Positions 1 through 9,976 are shown, numbered from the stretch's first letter. The stretch is 64,000 bases of DNA from Corynebacterium nuruki S6-4 (GCF_007970465.1 NZ_CP042429.1:930001-994000), one strand, 5' to 3'. Numbers and translations: made by a program. Notes: generated from the sequence alone by a model not told the origin.

Positions 1-475
1 TAGCCGAACTTCCAGTTCCACTGGTAGGCGGTGACGTCGACCTTGACCTTCGGGTCCTTGTTCAACGCGGTGGCCTGGTCCTGCGCCTGCACGTTGAAGA
101 AGAACAGGCCCATGACGATGAGCACCGGGATGACGGTCAGCGTCAGCTCGAGGTTGACGTTGTAGGCCGTCTGGCGCGGGAACTCGCCCTTGCCCGCCTT
201 CTTGGCGCGCTTGGCACTGTCCCGGAACATCACGAAGAGCAGCAGTGCCCACATGATGATGCCGATGATCCAGGCCACGACCCAGGTCCACACCCAGAAG
301 TTGCCCATGGACTTGGACTCCGGGGTGATGCCGTCGGGCCAGCCCATGCGCAGGGCATGGAAGAATCCGTTGTCGGGCGGGTTGACGTCACAGCGACCAG
401 GGCCGTGGCGCCGAGTCCCAGCGCACCGACCAATCCCAGCTTGCGGGCCATACCGTGAACTTTTCGCTGTTCCAC
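1..475 (-). CDS. ctaC: cytochrome c oxidase subunit II, N-terminal part, with apparent 1-nt frameshift
   Basis: Membrane-anchored, CuA-carrying subunit of the aa3 terminal oxidase. Only the 5' part is present; the gene runs off the left edge. A GTG start at 475 gives MEQRKVHGMARKLG and a hydrophobic signal ending ALVA. The reading frame then fails: the family sequence (C-D-V-N-P-P-D-N-G-F, then RMGWPDGITPE and two transmembrane helices) continues in another frame from about position 392. One missing base near 393-394, between a GTC codon and TGT, would restore a lipobox-like L-V-[GA]-C. The CuA ligands lie outside the window. The gene is divergent from asnB, as in other corynebacteria. Because the oxidase is central to respiration, a sequencing error is at least as likely as a real pseudogene. 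Confidence 0.85.
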
Positions 476-884
476 GCGAGTATGCCTTCCTCAATCACAC
501 GTCGTGTTCACCGGAACGGTCCCGGGACATCGACTGCAGAGGACGACCCGGAGGTTCCGTATCAGGTAATGACAATAGTCCATCGGGTGGACGCGTCCAC
601 CATCATCCCGGCCGTGGCGGCGGCGCATGGACCCTATTCGGGGTTGCCGCCGACGCCAGGACCGGACAGACGGGCACGCCACCTGCGACGGGGCACCACC
701 CCCGGCCCCACCCGTGCGATTCCCCGGCCCCGGCCCATGACCCGCCCCACGTTCCACTCCACGCCTCACCGTCAGGCGCGCCGGTACCCGTCCTGCGCGC
801 TACTCCCCTAGTATTCTCTAGGTCCGTATGCGGTCGACTCCCCCCGACCGCCCGCCCACCTATTGGAGATGACCCCTACAGCCT
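476..884. other. divergent intergenic region, ctaC/asnB
   Basis: About 410 bp between the divergent starts of ctaC and asnB. Open frames exist on both strands but look like high-GC noise: arginine/proline-rich, no recognisable family and no good ribosome binding site. It should hold both promoters. An AT-richer patch near 812-826 (gtattctctagg) is the best -10-like candidate for asnB. No repeat or RNA structure was recognised. Confidence 0.5.
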
Positions 885-2822
885 ATGTGTGGACTTCTTG
901 GAATCCTCACCGCCCTCGGTGACGCATCGCGGTTCGCCGACCCCGTCGCCGCCGCCCTGCCCTGCATGCGGCACCGCGGCCCCGACGACTCCGGCACCTG
1001 GCACGACGACGACGTCGTCTTCGGCTTCAACCGGCTGTCCATCATCGACCTGGAGCACTCGCACCAGCCGCTGCAGTGGGGCCCCGCCGGTCAGCCCGAC
1101 CGATACGCGCTGACGTTCAACGGTGAGATCTACAACTACGTCGAACTCCGCGAGGAACTGCAGGCGCAGGGGTACGAGTTCGCCACCGGCGGAGACTCGG
1201 AGACCATCGTCGTCGGCTACCACCACTGGGGCGCCGACGTCGTCAACCACCTGCGCGGCATGTTCGCCTTCGCGGTGTGGGACACGGTCGACCGCAAGGT
1301 GTTCCTCGCCCGGGACCCCTTCGGCATCAAGCCGATGTTCTACGCCACCACCGACGCCGGCACCGTCTTCGGCAGCGAGAAGAAGTGCATCCTCGCCATG
1401 GCGGACGCCATCGGTCTCGACAAGAGCCTTGACGACCGTGCGATCGTCCACTACACGGACCTTCAGTACGTGCCGGAGCCCGAGACCCTGCACCGCGGCA
1501 TCCGCCGCCTCGAGTCCGGCTGCCACGCGACCCTGACCCCCGGTGGCGAGGTCAACGCGGTCCGCTACTTCACCCCGGACTTCACCCCGGTGCCGGTCCC
1601 GGCCGGTGGCGAGGACGCCCTGTTCCACCGGATCGCGGACGCCATGGAAGACTCGGTCGCCAAGCACATGCGCGCCGACGTGACCGTCGGGTCGTTCCTC
1701 TCCGGCGGCATCGACTCGACCGCCATCGCCGCACTCGCCAAGCGCCACAACCCCGACCTGGTCACCTTCACCACCGGGTTCGAGCGCGAGGGCTACTCCG
1801 AGGTCGACGTCGCCGCCGAGTCCGCCGAGGCCATCGGCGTCGAGCACGTCGTCAAGGTGGTCTCCCCCGAGGAGTTCGCCGCCGCCGTCCCCAAGATCAT
1901 CTGGTACCTCGACGACCCGGTGGCCGACCCGGCCCTGGTCCCGCTGTACTTCGTCGCCGCGGCCGCCCGCGAACGCGTCAAGGTCGTCCTGTCCGGTGAG
2001 GGCGCCGACGAGCTCTTCGGCGGCTACACGATCTACAAGGAGCCGCTCTCCCTCGCACCGTTCGACAAGGTGCCGTCGCCGCTGAAGAAGGTGCTCCACA
2101 AGTTCGGCGAGCTCCTCCCCGAGGGACAGCGCGGCAAGTCGCTGCTGCTGCGCGGCACCACCCCGATGGAGCAGCGCTACTACGGTAACGCCCGCTCCTT
2201 CAACTACGAGCAGCTCGAGCGGGTCCTGCGCATCGCCCGCCCGGAGTGGGACCACAGCGACGTCACCGCGCCGATCTACGCCGCCTCCCGCGACTTCGAC
2301 CCCGTCGCCCGAATGCAGCACCTGGACCTGTTCACCTGGATGCGCGGCGACATCCTCGTCAAGGCGGACAAGATCACCATGGCGAACTCACTCGAACTTC
2401 GGGTGCCGTTCCTCGACAAGGTCGTCTTCGACGTCGCCCGGACCATCCCCTACGACCTCAAGATCAGCCACGGGACCACGAAGTACGCTCTGCGCCGGGC
2501 CATGGAGCTCATCGTCCCGCCGCACGTCATCAACCGGAAGAAGCTCGGCTTCCCGGTGCCGATCCGCCACTGGCTGGCCGGCCCCGAGCTCTACGACTGG
2601 GCCCGCAAGATCATCGAGGACTCGCAGACCGACGCGATCTTCAACCGGGCCGAGGTGCTCGCCATGCTCGACGAGCACCGGGTCTCGATGACCTCCGGGC
2701 ACGGCCCCGACCACTCCCGCCGACTGTGGACCGTCATCGCCTTCATGATCTGGCACGGCATCTTCGTCGAGGACCGCATCCACCCGGAGATCGACGAGCG
2801 GGATTACCCGGTCTCACTCTGA
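885..2822 (+). CDS. asnB: asparagine synthase (glutamine-hydrolysing)
   Basis: Class B asparagine synthetase of 645 residues, known as ltsA in C. glutamicum, where mutants are lysozyme- and temperature-sensitive. The N-terminal glutaminase domain starts MCGLLGI, so Cys2 is the nucleophile after Met removal. It includes the NGEIYNY and FGIKP motifs. The C-terminal ATP-pyrophosphatase domain carries SGGIDST (about residue 270) and SGEGADELFGGY (about 370). Length fits the family. The start is fixed by the catalytic Cys2; the ribosome binding site is weak. A perfect 22-bp stem hairpin follows the stop, separating it from the convergent HesB-type gene. Confidence 0.95.
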   Translation: MCGLLGILTALGDASRFADPVAAALPCMRHRGPDDSGTWHDDDVVFGFNRLSIIDLEHSHQPLQWGPAGQPDRYALTFNGEIYNYVELREELQAQGYEFATGGDSETIVVGYHHWGADVVNHLRGMFAFAVWDTVDRKVFLARDPFGIKPMFYATTDAGTVFGSEKKCILAMADAIGLDKSLDDRAIVHYTDLQYVPEPETLHRGIRRLESGCHATLTPGGEVNAVRYFTPDFTPVPVPAGGEDALFHRIADAMEDSVAKHMRADVTVGSFLSGGIDSTAIAALAKRHNPDLVTFTTGFEREGYSEVDVAAESAEAIGVEHVVKVVSPEEFAAAVPKIIWYLDDPVADPALVPLYFVAAAARERVKVVLSGEGADELFGGYTIYKEPLSLAPFDKVPSPLKKVLHKFGELLPEGQRGKSLLLRGTTPMEQRYYGNARSFNYEQLERVLRIARPEWDHSDVTAPIYAASRDFDPVARMQHLDLFTWMRGDILVKADKITMANSLELRVPFLDKVVFDVARTIPYDLKISHGTTKYALRRAMELIVPPHVINRKKLGFPVPIRHWLAGPELYDWARKIIEDSQTDAIFNRAEVLAMLDEHRVSMTSGHGPDHSRRLWTVIAFMIWHGIFVEDRIHPEIDERDYPVSL

Positions 2823-2856
2823 CCGGCGCTCCCCGGAGAAAGACTGACCCGGTGAA

Positions 2857-2913
2857 AGACTGACCGCCTGAGGGTGGATCCCGGAAAGGATTCCACCCTC
2901 AGGCGGTCAGTCT
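2857..2913. terminator. bidirectional terminator between asnB and the HesB-type gene
   Basis: Perfect inverted repeat with 22-bp arms (2857-2878 and 2892-2913) and a 13-nt loop, placed between two convergent stop codons. There is no long U tract, as is usual for high-GC actinobacterial terminators. It can serve both strands. Confidence 0.8.
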
Positions 2914-2956
2914 GTCTCTGAGCGGGGACGCCGCACCTGAGGCGGCGTCCTGGCGG

Positions 2957-3307
2957 TCAGCTGAACGAGTCGCCGCAGGCGCAGGAGCCGGAGGCGTTCG
3001 GGTTGTCGATCGTGAAGCCCTGGGACTCGATGGTGTCCGAGAAGTCGATCTTCGCACCGGTCAGGTACGGGGCCGACATCTTGTCGACGACGAGGGTCAC
3101 ACCCTCGACCTCGTCGACCAGGTCACCGTCCAGGGTCCGGTCATCGAAGAACAGCTGGTAGCGCAGGCCTGCACAACCACCCGGCTGCACCGCGATGCGC
3201 AGCGACAGATCGTCGCGGCCTTCCTGTGCGAGCAGTCCCGCAGCCTTACCTGCCGCAGCACTCGACAGCTCGACGCCTGTGTTCGTGGTCTTCTCGGGAG
3301 CAGTCAT
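2957..3307 (-). CDS. HesB/IscA/ErpA-type iron-sulfur carrier
   Basis: Small A-type Fe-S carrier of 116 residues that accepts and delivers clusters to apoproteins. The three conserved cysteines are visible: GGCAGLRYQ near residue 65 and the C-terminal SCACGDSF. Length and motif spacing match ErpA/IscA proteins. A well-spaced AGGAGGAA lies just upstream of the ATG at 3307. It sits alone between the asnB terminator and the divergent DUF3043 gene. Likely clients nearby are lipoyl synthase and biotin synthase, both radical-SAM Fe-S enzymes; that link is inference. Confidence 0.93.
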   Translation of the reverse strand: MTAPEKTTNTGVELSSAAAGKAAGLLAQEGRDDLSLRIAVQPGGCAGLRYQLFFDDRTLDGDLVDEVEGVTLVVDKMSAPYLTGAKIDFSDTIESQGFTIDNPNASGSCACGDSFS

Positions 3308-3425
3308 CTATTCCTCCTCGGTAGTGGGTTGACACCAAACTACCCCCGTACAACGCGCTAATCCAACGATCTGTTCCCGGACCCGCGTTGGTGCCGGTGA
3401 CTGCCGGTGCTCTAGCCTGTGGAGT

Positions 3426-4151
3426 GTGAAGATGCCGTGGAAGAAAGACGACGAGACCGGCGGGGACCCCGCCGACCGGACCGGGACCGCCGGTACCGCG
3501 ACCGACGACGCCGCAACCGACACCGACGGTGCCGCCGCCGAGGGTCCGAAGGGTTACACGCCGAAGAAGGGCCGCCCCACCCCGAAGCGCAACGAGGTCG
3601 AACGCGCCGCCGGCACCCGCCGCGCCCACTACGAGGCGCCGCTGACCCCGAAGGAGGCACGTCAGCGCCGCAAGGACGTGAAGAACTCCATGACGAAGGA
3701 GGAGTTCAAGGAGGCCAAGCGGAAGCAGCGCGAGGAGGCCACGGCCGCCCGCCGCAAGGCCAACGACCGGATGATGGCGGGCGACCCCGACTATCTCCTC
3801 GCCCGTGACCAGGGCAAGGAGAAGCTGCTCATCCGTAACTGGGTGGACGCCCACCGGTACGCGATGAACTTCTTCCTGCCGCTGGCGCTGGTGGTCATCG
3901 TCATCATGATCGTCGGCACCCGGCTCCCCGAGGTCGCCAGCCTCACCTCGATCATCATGATGGTCATCATCCTCGCCCTGATCGTGGAGGGCTTCTTCCT
4001 CGGCAGGAAGGTCAACAAGGTCGTCCGCGCCCGGTACCCCGGCACCAGCCTCGGCCGGTGGACGATCGGGTTCTACGCCTTCACCCGCGCCACGATGATC
4101 CGCCGCATGCGTTCGCCTGCCCCGCAGGTCGCCATCGGCGACGAGGTCTAG
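3426..4151 (+). CDS. DUF3043 family membrane protein
   Basis: Actinobacterial DUF3043 protein of unknown function, 241 residues. The N-terminal third is charged and low-complexity (Asp/Thr/Gly then Lys/Arg/Glu, probably partly coiled). Two transmembrane helices follow at roughly residues 145-163 (FFLPLALVVIVIMIVG) and 175-195, then a basic C-terminus. The start is GTG at 3426; an in-frame ATG at 3432 is an alternative. It is followed after 4 bp by the CobT-like gene, so the two are probably cotranscribed. Confidence 0.85.
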   Translation: MKMPWKKDDETGGDPADRTGTAGTATDDAATDTDGAAAEGPKGYTPKKGRPTPKRNEVERAAGTRRAHYEAPLTPKEARQRRKDVKNSMTKEEFKEAKRKQREEATAARRKANDRMMAGDPDYLLARDQGKEKLLIRNWVDAHRYAMNFFLPLALVVIVIMIVGTRLPEVASLTSIIMMVIILALIVEGFFLGRKVNKVVRARYPGTSLGRWTIGFYAFTRATMIRRMRSPAPQVAIGDEV

Positions 4152-4155
4152 CACC

Positions 4156-5052
4156 GTGACGGCACCCACCCCGTCCGCTGCGTCCCCTGCATCCGGCTCC
4201 CCCGCGTCCGGTTCCTCCGGTCCGTCGGGGCTGCTGCAGGAACTCGCCGACTGGCTCCGGACCACCGGGGCAGCGGACGCGCTCGCCGCGACCGCAGTCG
4301 GCCCGGACCAGGATCCGCCGGCATCGGGTCCACTGCTCGTCAGCGTCACGGGGGTCACCGATGTCACAGGGGGCGGTGCGGGCACCGGTGTCACCGGCGA
4401 CCGGCTCTCCGCGGCAATGCAGATCCAGACCGTGCACCGTGACGTCGCCGGCACGTCGGTCGACCAGGCCCGTGACCTCGGTGCGGAGATCGCCGACCGG
4501 GCGGCCGACGACGGCGTCCCGCTGCTCGTCCTCGCCGGACCCGACGTGCCCGACACGACGACGGCCGCGATCGTCGGGACCCTCTGCAATCTCGAACCGG
4601 TGAAGGCCCACAGCCCGGCCGGCCGCACGGACCACGCCTGGGCCGACGAGGTCGCGGAGGTGCGGGACCTCATGTTCGCCACCCGGTCCCTGCGCAGAGG
4701 CCCCGCTGACGCGACGAAGGCCACTGCCGTGCTCGACGCCGTCGGATCACCCGTGGTTGCAGCCGTCACCGGTCTGCTCGCCCGGGCGGCGCAGCGGCGC
4801 ACCCCGGTCATCCTCGACGGTGCGGCCTCCCTCGCGGCCGCACTCCTGGCTGAAGCCCTCTCCCCCGGTTCCGCGGCCTGGTGGCTCGCCCCGCACCGCC
4901 CCGGTGGTGCCGGGGCAGGAGCGGCCGGGGCAGCGCTCGACCGACTTCAGCTGCGTCCCGTCCACGACCGCGAGCTCGGTGCGACGGCCGGCGGAGCCGG
5001 CCTGTGCGTCCTGCCCCTGCTGCAGGCCGCGGCACTCGGCACCGCCCGCTGA
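4156..5052 (+). CDS. degenerate CobT-like phosphoribosyltransferase-fold protein
   Basis: Resembles nicotinate-nucleotide:dimethylbenzimidazole phosphoribosyltransferase (CobT). Recognisable parts are a G-T-T-A-A-I-like segment (PDTTTAAIVGTL), RTPVILDGAASLAAALLA, a short HRPGG segment and a C-terminal CVLPLLQAAA. At 298 residues it is shorter than typical CobT (about 350). The C-terminal GEG[ST]G motif, whose glutamate is the catalytic base in Salmonella CobT, reads GATAGGAG here, with no glutamate. The cobU and cobS genes that accompany cobT in C. glutamicum are missing; the next gene is ilvE. It may be a relic or a repurposed domain. GTG start, 4 bp after the DUF3043 stop. Confidence 0.6.
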   Translation: MTAPTPSAASPASGSPASGSSGPSGLLQELADWLRTTGAADALAATAVGPDQDPPASGPLLVSVTGVTDVTGGGAGTGVTGDRLSAAMQIQTVHRDVAGTSVDQARDLGAEIADRAADDGVPLLVLAGPDVPDTTTAAIVGTLCNLEPVKAHSPAGRTDHAWADEVAEVRDLMFATRSLRRGPADATKATAVLDAVGSPVVAAVTGLLARAAQRRTPVILDGAASLAAALLAEALSPGSAAWWLAPHRPGGAGAGAAGAALDRLQLRPVHDRELGATAGGAGLCVLPLLQAAALGTAR

Positions 5053-5096
5053 CCCCGCCCCGACCCTGTTGTCCCCCGATCCCGCTGATCGCGGAA

Positions 5097-5194
5097 CGAA
5101 CCGACAGGTCGACATTTCCGTCCTCAGACGGCACCCGGGTTCGCGAACCCGACATCTGTAGGAGCGGACCGACCCCCGGGTTCTGAAAACCGAC
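5097..5194 (+). repeat. 98-bp dispersed intergenic repeat, copy A
   Basis: Homologous to the reverse complement of 39480-39577. Both copies are exactly 98 bp, and my hand alignment gives about 73 identical positions without gaps. Shared landmarks are CGAACCGAC at one end, a central palindrome CGGGTTCGCGAACCCG (5136-5151), further ACCGAC motifs about 20 bp apart, and AAAACCGAC at the other end. It lies between two convergent stops (CobT-like and ilvE). No coding potential. Confidence 0.8.
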
Positions 5195-5284
5195 CGGGGC
5201 GCGGCGGTCCGGAGCGGATGCACCGGCCGGACGCCCGGGTCACCCCGCCCCCGGCGCCCCGAGCCTCCCTCCCCGACAGTGCGG

Positions 5285-6421
5285 CTAGTCCGCCTGGTCG
5301 ATCAGGGTGTAGTTCCAGTGGTGCGTGTCCTCGACCGTGCCACGCTGGATCCCGGTGAGGTGCTCACGCAGCTTCATGGTGATCTCGCCGGCCTTCCCGC
5401 CGTTGACCTGGAACTCCCCGCTCTTGTCCTTGACGGTCCCGACCGGCGTGATGACGGCGGCGGTTCCGCAGGCGAAGGCCTCGCTCATGGCACCCGACGC
5501 GGCGGCGTCCTTCCAGTCCTGCACGCTGAACCGCTTCTCCGAGACCTTGAGGCCCTCGTCGGCGGCGACAGCCAGCAGCGAGTCCCGGGTCACGCCGGCG
5601 AGCAGTGAACCGGACAGTGCCGGGGTGATGAGCTCGGCGTCCTCACCGGTGCCGAAGATGAAGGCGAGGTTCATGCCGCCCATCTCCTCGATGTACTTCC
5701 GCTCGATCGCGTCGAGCCAGACGACCTGGTCGCAGCCCTGCTCCTCAGCGTGCGCCTGGGCGACGAGCGAACCGGCGTAGTTGCCGGCGAACTTCGCGGC
5801 GCCGGTCCCGCCCGGGGCGGCGCGGACGTACTCGGTGGACAGCCAGACGCTGACGGGCTTCACACCGCCGGCGAAGTAGGCGCCGGCCGGGGAGGCGATG
5901 ACGTAGTAGGAGTAGCTGTTCGCCGGGTGGACGCCCAGGCCGACCTCCCGCGAGATCATGAAGGGGCGCAGGTACAGCGCCTCCTCGCCACCGGCGGCCG
6001 GAACCCATGCCCGGTCGACGTCGACGATCTGGCGCAGCGACTCGAGGAAGAGCTCCTCAGGCAGTTCCGGCATCGCGAGACGCTCGGCGGAGTTCCGGAA
6101 GCGTGCGGCGTTCTTCTCCGGACGGAAGGTGACGATGGACCCGTCCTCGTGGCGGTACGCCTTGAGTCCCTCGAAGATCGCCTGACCGTAGTGCAGCACC
6201 GAGCTCGCGGGGTCCATGCTGATCGGACCGTAGGGGACGACACGGGCATCGTGCCAGCCCTCGTCCTCGGTCCAGTCGATGATGACCATGTGTTCGGTGA
6301 AGTAGTTGCCGAAACCGGGGTTGGCGAGCACCTCCCCGATCTTCTCTGCACTGGTCGGTGTGGTGGTGAGTGTGCGGGAGAACGACGCGGCGGCGCCGTC
6401 GGCGAAGGACGTATCAGACAT
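5285..6421 (-). CDS. ilvE: branched-chain amino acid aminotransferase
   Basis: PLP-dependent class IV (fold type IV) aminotransferase for the last step of Val/Leu/Ile synthesis, 378 residues. The PLP lysine lies in [11 protein letters not shown] (about residue 215). The ALYLRPF and EMGGMNLAF motifs are also typical. The start ATG at 6421 (MSDTSFADG) fits known corynebacterial IlvE proteins; longer upstream frames overlap the divergent pepA region. A weak CAGG-type ribosome binding site precedes it. It is divergent from the PepA-like gene. Confidence 0.95.
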   Translation of the reverse strand: MSDTSFADGAAASFSRTLTTTPTSAEKIGEVLANPGFGNYFTEHMVIIDWTEDEGWHDARVVPYGPISMDPASSVLHYGQAIFEGLKAYRHEDGSIVTFRPEKNAARFRNSAERLAMPELPEELFLESLRQIVDVDRAWVPAAGGEEALYLRPFMISREVGLGVHPANSYSYYVIASPAGAYFAGGVKPVSVWLSTEYVRAAPGGTGAAKFAGNYAGSLVAQAHAEEQGCDQVVWLDAIERKYIEEMGGMNLAFIFGTGEDAELITPALSGSLLAGVTRDSLLAVAADEGLKVSEKRFSVQDWKDAAASGAMSEAFACGTAAVITPVGTVKDKSGEFQVNGGKAGEITMKLREHLTGIQRGTVEDTHHWNYTLIDQAD

Positions 6422-6545
6422 GGCCTGTATCTTAGACCCGGCACCGTCCCCGGGACACAGACAGGCCCACCGCCGTATCCCCGGGACAACCAACCGGCCG
6501 ACAACCGGCCCGGTCGAAGACCCAGCTTCCCGAGAGGACGCCGAC

Positions 6546-8171
6546 GTGACCCGGTCCGCACCCCAGACACCTCCACCGCGGCCCACGGCCGTCGGCGCCG
6601 ACCTGCCCGACAACTTCTTCGTCCGCGGGGACGTGCCCCGGATCGTCCCGGTGACCGATCCCGCCACCGTCCCGGACGCCACCGTGGACCTGCTCGTCGT
6701 CCCGTGCATCGCCGGGCCCACCGGACTGTCGCTGCCCGACGATCTGCCGCTGCCCCGCACGGCGGTCACCGACCTGTGGAAGACCCTCATGGAGACCGGG
6801 GTGACCGGTGCGGCCGAGGAGGTCCACACGGTCCCCGCCCCCGACGGCGTCCGCGCCCGACAGGTCCTGGCGGTCGGACTCGGATCCACGGACACCGGCA
6901 GCACAGCAGGCGCAGACGGCACAGCCGACCCGACCGGCCGACGCGACCGCCGGATCCGTGCGGCTGCGGGCGCCGCCTCCCGTGCCCTGCGGAGCCTCCC
7001 CGGGACGGCCCTGACCGTCCTCAGCCTGCTGGGCCGGTACTCCCCGACCGCCGCCGTGGAGGGGCACGCGCTCGGCGCCTACCGCTACACCGGCCTGCGC
7101 ACAGCCGGGCCCGCCGAGGGCGGGATCGCCCGGCTCGGCGTCCTCGTCGACGGTCAGCTCGCGGCCTTCGCCCGTGCCTGCACCGTGGTGGAGGCGGTCG
7201 CCACCGCCCGGGATATCGTCAACGCCCCGACCGGGAGTCTCGACCCCGCCCGTCTCGCCGCCCTGGCTGCCGGCCTCGCCGCCCGGTCCGGTATCGGTGC
7301 GGAGATCCTCGACGCGACGGAGCTCGGCGACCGGAGGTTCGGCGGGATCCTCGGCGCCGGCGGCGGATCAGTCCACGCGCCCCGCCTGCTGCGCCTGGTC
7401 CACCGCCCCGAACCGCTCGCCGGGCAGGACAGGGTGCCGCACATCGCACTGGTCGGTGCGGCGGTGACCGCCGGGTCTGCCGGGGCTGCCGGAGTCACCG
7501 ACCTGGCCGGTTCATCCGCCGCCGCAGCCGCCGCCGTCGCCGCCACTGTCGCCGCGGCGGAGCTGGAGCTTCCCGTGGCGGTCACCGCGACAGTTCCGGT
7601 GGTCGAACTCGCGTCGGACGCCCCGGCGCTGCGTCCCGGTTCCGTGCTGCGGCACGTCGACGGCACCACCACCGAGATCTCCGGCTGCGACCCCACAACC
7701 CCCACCGACCCCAGCGACACCGTCAGGACAGCCACCTCTCTCGTCCTCGCGGACGCCGTCGCACGGGCGGTGGCGGATTCACCCGACCTGCTGGTGACGG
7801 TCTCCGCGGTGACAGGCTCCCGGACCCTGCCGTTCGGTGACCGCACCGCCGCGGTGACGGGCAGCCCGGCGCTGCGCGACCTGCTCGTCGATCTCGCCGA
7901 CCGTGCCGGCGAGGACGCGTGGGCCGCGCCGTTGCCGGTGGAGTCCGACCGGGAGATCGGTTCCGAGGTCGCCGATCTGCGGACCGCCGCCCCGGACCGC
8001 TATCTGCCGGCGTTCGTCCCCGCCGGGACGCCCCGGGCCCACGTCGATGTCGCCGGCCCCGCCGTCAATTCCGGTGCCCCGTACGGTGACATTCCCGGTC
8101 GGGCATCGGGCCGCCCGGTAAGGACCCTCGTCGCGCTGCTCGGGAGTGCACGGGATTACGCTGACAGGTAA
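6546..8171 (+). CDS. leucyl aminopeptidase (M17) homologue lacking metal ligands
   Basis: Occupies the pepA position and aligns with M17 leucyl aminopeptidases along its length (541 residues). C-terminal landmarks are [16 protein letters not shown] and RTLVALL. The dinuclear metal site is gone: the VGKG-T-F-D-[ST]-GG motif reads [11 protein letters not shown], and the signature NTDAEGRLVLADA reads [14 protein letters not shown], so the lysine and most Asp/Glu ligands are absent. Only the middle Asp (VTDLAGS) is kept. It is therefore probably not an active peptidase; a structural or DNA-binding role, known for some PepA proteins, is possible. The GTG start at 6546 has GAGAGG 8 nt upstream. Unusually rich in Ala, Thr and Val. 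Confidence 0.8.
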   Translation: MTRSAPQTPPPRPTAVGADLPDNFFVRGDVPRIVPVTDPATVPDATVDLLVVPCIAGPTGLSLPDDLPLPRTAVTDLWKTLMETGVTGAAEEVHTVPAPDGVRARQVLAVGLGSTDTGSTAGADGTADPTGRRDRRIRAAAGAASRALRSLPGTALTVLSLLGRYSPTAAVEGHALGAYRYTGLRTAGPAEGGIARLGVLVDGQLAAFARACTVVEAVATARDIVNAPTGSLDPARLAALAAGLAARSGIGAEILDATELGDRRFGGILGAGGGSVHAPRLLRLVHRPEPLAGQDRVPHIALVGAAVTAGSAGAAGVTDLAGSSAAAAAAVAATVAAAELELPVAVTATVPVVELASDAPALRPGSVLRHVDGTTTEISGCDPTTPTDPSDTVRTATSLVLADAVARAVADSPDLLVTVSAVTGSRTLPFGDRTAAVTGSPALRDLLVDLADRAGEDAWAAPLPVESDREIGSEVADLRTAAPDRYLPAFVPAGTPRAHVDVAGPAVNSGAPYGDIPGRASGRPVRTLVALLGSARDYADR

Positions 8172-8281
8172 GCGCCGTCACCCCGTTCCGGGAGGTCTCA
8201 CCGGACCGCGGACGGCCGGTCAATGTACTATCTGGTCAGAGACCACAACTGTATTTCTCGTCATTTAGGAGCTTCAACACC

Positions 8282-9976
8282 ATGGCGCACTCCGTCGAAA
8301 TGCCCGAGCTGGGCGAATCCGTCACCGAAGGCACTGTCACCCAGTGGCTGAAGAAGGTCGGCGACACGGTCGCGGTCGACGAGCCGCTGCTGGAGGTCTC
8401 CACCGACAAGGTGGACACCGAGATCCCCTCCCCCGCGGCCGGCGTCCTGCTGAAGATCCTCGCCGACGAGGATGACACGGTCGACGTGGGTACCGTCATC
8501 GCCGAGATCGGCGACGAGGGCGAGACCCCCGCGGAGCCCGCCGCCGAGGAGAAGGCCGAGCCGGCCGCCGAGAAGGCTGCGGAGCCCGCCGAGAAGCCGG
8601 CTGAAAAGCCCGCGGAGCAGCCCGCCGCTGCACCGGCTGCCGCACCGGCGGCGTCGGGAGACACCACCGACGTCACCATGCCGGAGCTCGGCGAGTCCGT
8701 CACCGAGGGCACCGTCACCCAGTGGCTGAAGAAGGTCGGCGACACCGTCGAGGTCGACGAACCGCTGCTCGAGGTCTCCACCGACAAGGTCGACACCGAG
8801 GTCCCCTCCCCGGTCGCCGGCACCCTGGTCGAGATCCTCGCTGACGAGGACGACACCGTCGACGTGGGCGAGACCATCGCCCGCATCGGCGATCCGGACG
8901 CCGCGGCAGCCGCCCCGGCCCCGGAGCCCGCCCCAGAGCCCGAGCCCGCCCCGGAGCCGGCCCCGGCCGCCGCCGAGAAGCCGGCCGAGAAGGCTGCACC
9001 GGCTGAGGAGCCGGAGAAGCCGGCCACCCGACCCGCCGAGGGCAACCTCCCCTACGTCACCCCGCTGGTGCGCAAGCTCGCCGACAAGCACGGCGTGGAC
9101 CTGTCCACCGTCACCGGTTCCGGTGTCGGCGGCCGCATCCGCAAGCAGGACGTCCTCGCCGCCGCCGGCCAGACCTCCGGGGCAGAGAAGGCCACCGCCG
9201 CAACCGCGGCCCCGGCGCAGCGCGTGCTCAAGGGTGTGGACCCGGCGAAGGCGTCCCTGCGCGGCACCACGCAGAAGGTCAACCGCATCCGCGCCATCAC
9301 GGCGAAGACCACCCTCGAGTCCCTCCACGGTGCCGCCCAGCTCACCCAGGTCCACGAGGTCGACATGACCCGTATCGCCGAGCTGCGCACCGCCTCCAAG
9401 GAGGCCTTCGAGGACAAGCACGGTGTGCACCTCACCTACCTGCCGTTCTTCGCCAAGGCCATCGTCGAGGCCCTCGTGGCCCACCCGAACGTCAACGCGT
9501 CCTACAACGCGGAGACCCAGGAGATGACCTACCACGAGCAGGTCAACCTGAGCATCGCGGTGGACACGAAGGAGGGCCTGATCTCCCCGGTGATCCACAA
9601 CGCCCAGGACCTGAGCCTGCCGGAGCTCGCCGCCGCGATCGTCGACATCGCCGACCGCGCCCGGAACAAGAAGCTCAAGCCGAACGACATCAGCGGCGGC
9701 ACGTTCACCATCACCAACATCGGCTCCGAGGGCGCCCTGACCGACACCCCGATCCTCGTGCCGCCGCAGGCCGCGATGATCGGCACCGGCGCCATCGTCA
9801 AGCGCCCGGTGGTCATCTCCGAGGACGGGCAGGACGCCATCAGCATCCGCCGCATGGTCTACCTCCCGATGACCTACGACCACCAGGTCGTCGACGGTGC
9901 CGACGCCGGCCGTTTCCTCACCACCGTCAAGGACCGTCTCGAGAACACGGACTTCACCGCCGACCTCGGACTCTGA
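8282..9976 (+). CDS. aceF: dihydrolipoyllysine acyltransferase (E2 of 2-oxoacid dehydrogenase)
   Basis: E2 core of the corynebacterial pyruvate/2-oxoglutarate dehydrogenase supercomplex (called sucB in older annotations), 564 residues. Two lipoyl domains (about 1-78 and 125-205) each carry the lipoylated Lys in [10 protein letters not shown]. They are joined by Ala/Pro/Glu-rich linkers. A peripheral subunit-binding domain follows ([26 protein letters not shown], about 258-295), then the acyltransferase domain with the catalytic His in [12 protein letters not shown] near residue 540. C. glutamicum has three lipoyl domains (family knowledge); this one has two. The ATG follows TTTAGGAGC. lipB and lipA, which install the cofactor, are directly downstream. 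Confidence 0.95.
   Translation: MAHSVEMPELGESVTEGTVTQWLKKVGDTVAVDEPLLEVSTDKVDTEIPSPAAGVLLKILADEDDTVDVGTVIAEIGDEGETPAEPAAEEKAEPAAEKAAEPAEKPAEKPAEQPAAAPAAAPAASGDTTDVTMPELGESVTEGTVTQWLKKVGDTVEVDEPLLEVSTDKVDTEVPSPVAGTLVEILADEDDTVDVGETIARIGDPDAAAAAPAPEPAPEPEPAPEPAPAAAEKPAEKAAPAEEPEKPATRPAEGNLPYVTPLVRKLADKHGVDLSTVTGSGVGGRIRKQDVLAAAGQTSGAEKATAATAAPAQRVLKGVDPAKASLRGTTQKVNRIRAITAKTTLESLHGAAQLTQVHEVDMTRIAELRTASKEAFEDKHGVHLTYLPFFAKAIVEALVAHPNVNASYNAETQEMTYHEQVNLSIAVDTKEGLISPVIHNAQDLSLPELAAAIVDIADRARNKKLKPNDISGGTFTITNIGSEGALTDTPILVPPQAAMIGTGAIVKRPVVISEDGQDAISIRRMVYLPMTYDHQVVDGADAGRFLTTVKDRLENTDFTADLGL

Noticed and set aside
190..1113. A gene in the ctaC/asnB intergenic region
   Set aside because: The frame is Arg/Pro/Ser/Thr-rich, overlaps both flanking genes and lacks a ribosome binding site.
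876..2321. Long minus-strand open frame opposite asnB
   Set aside because: No recognisable domain; asnB on the plus strand is complete.
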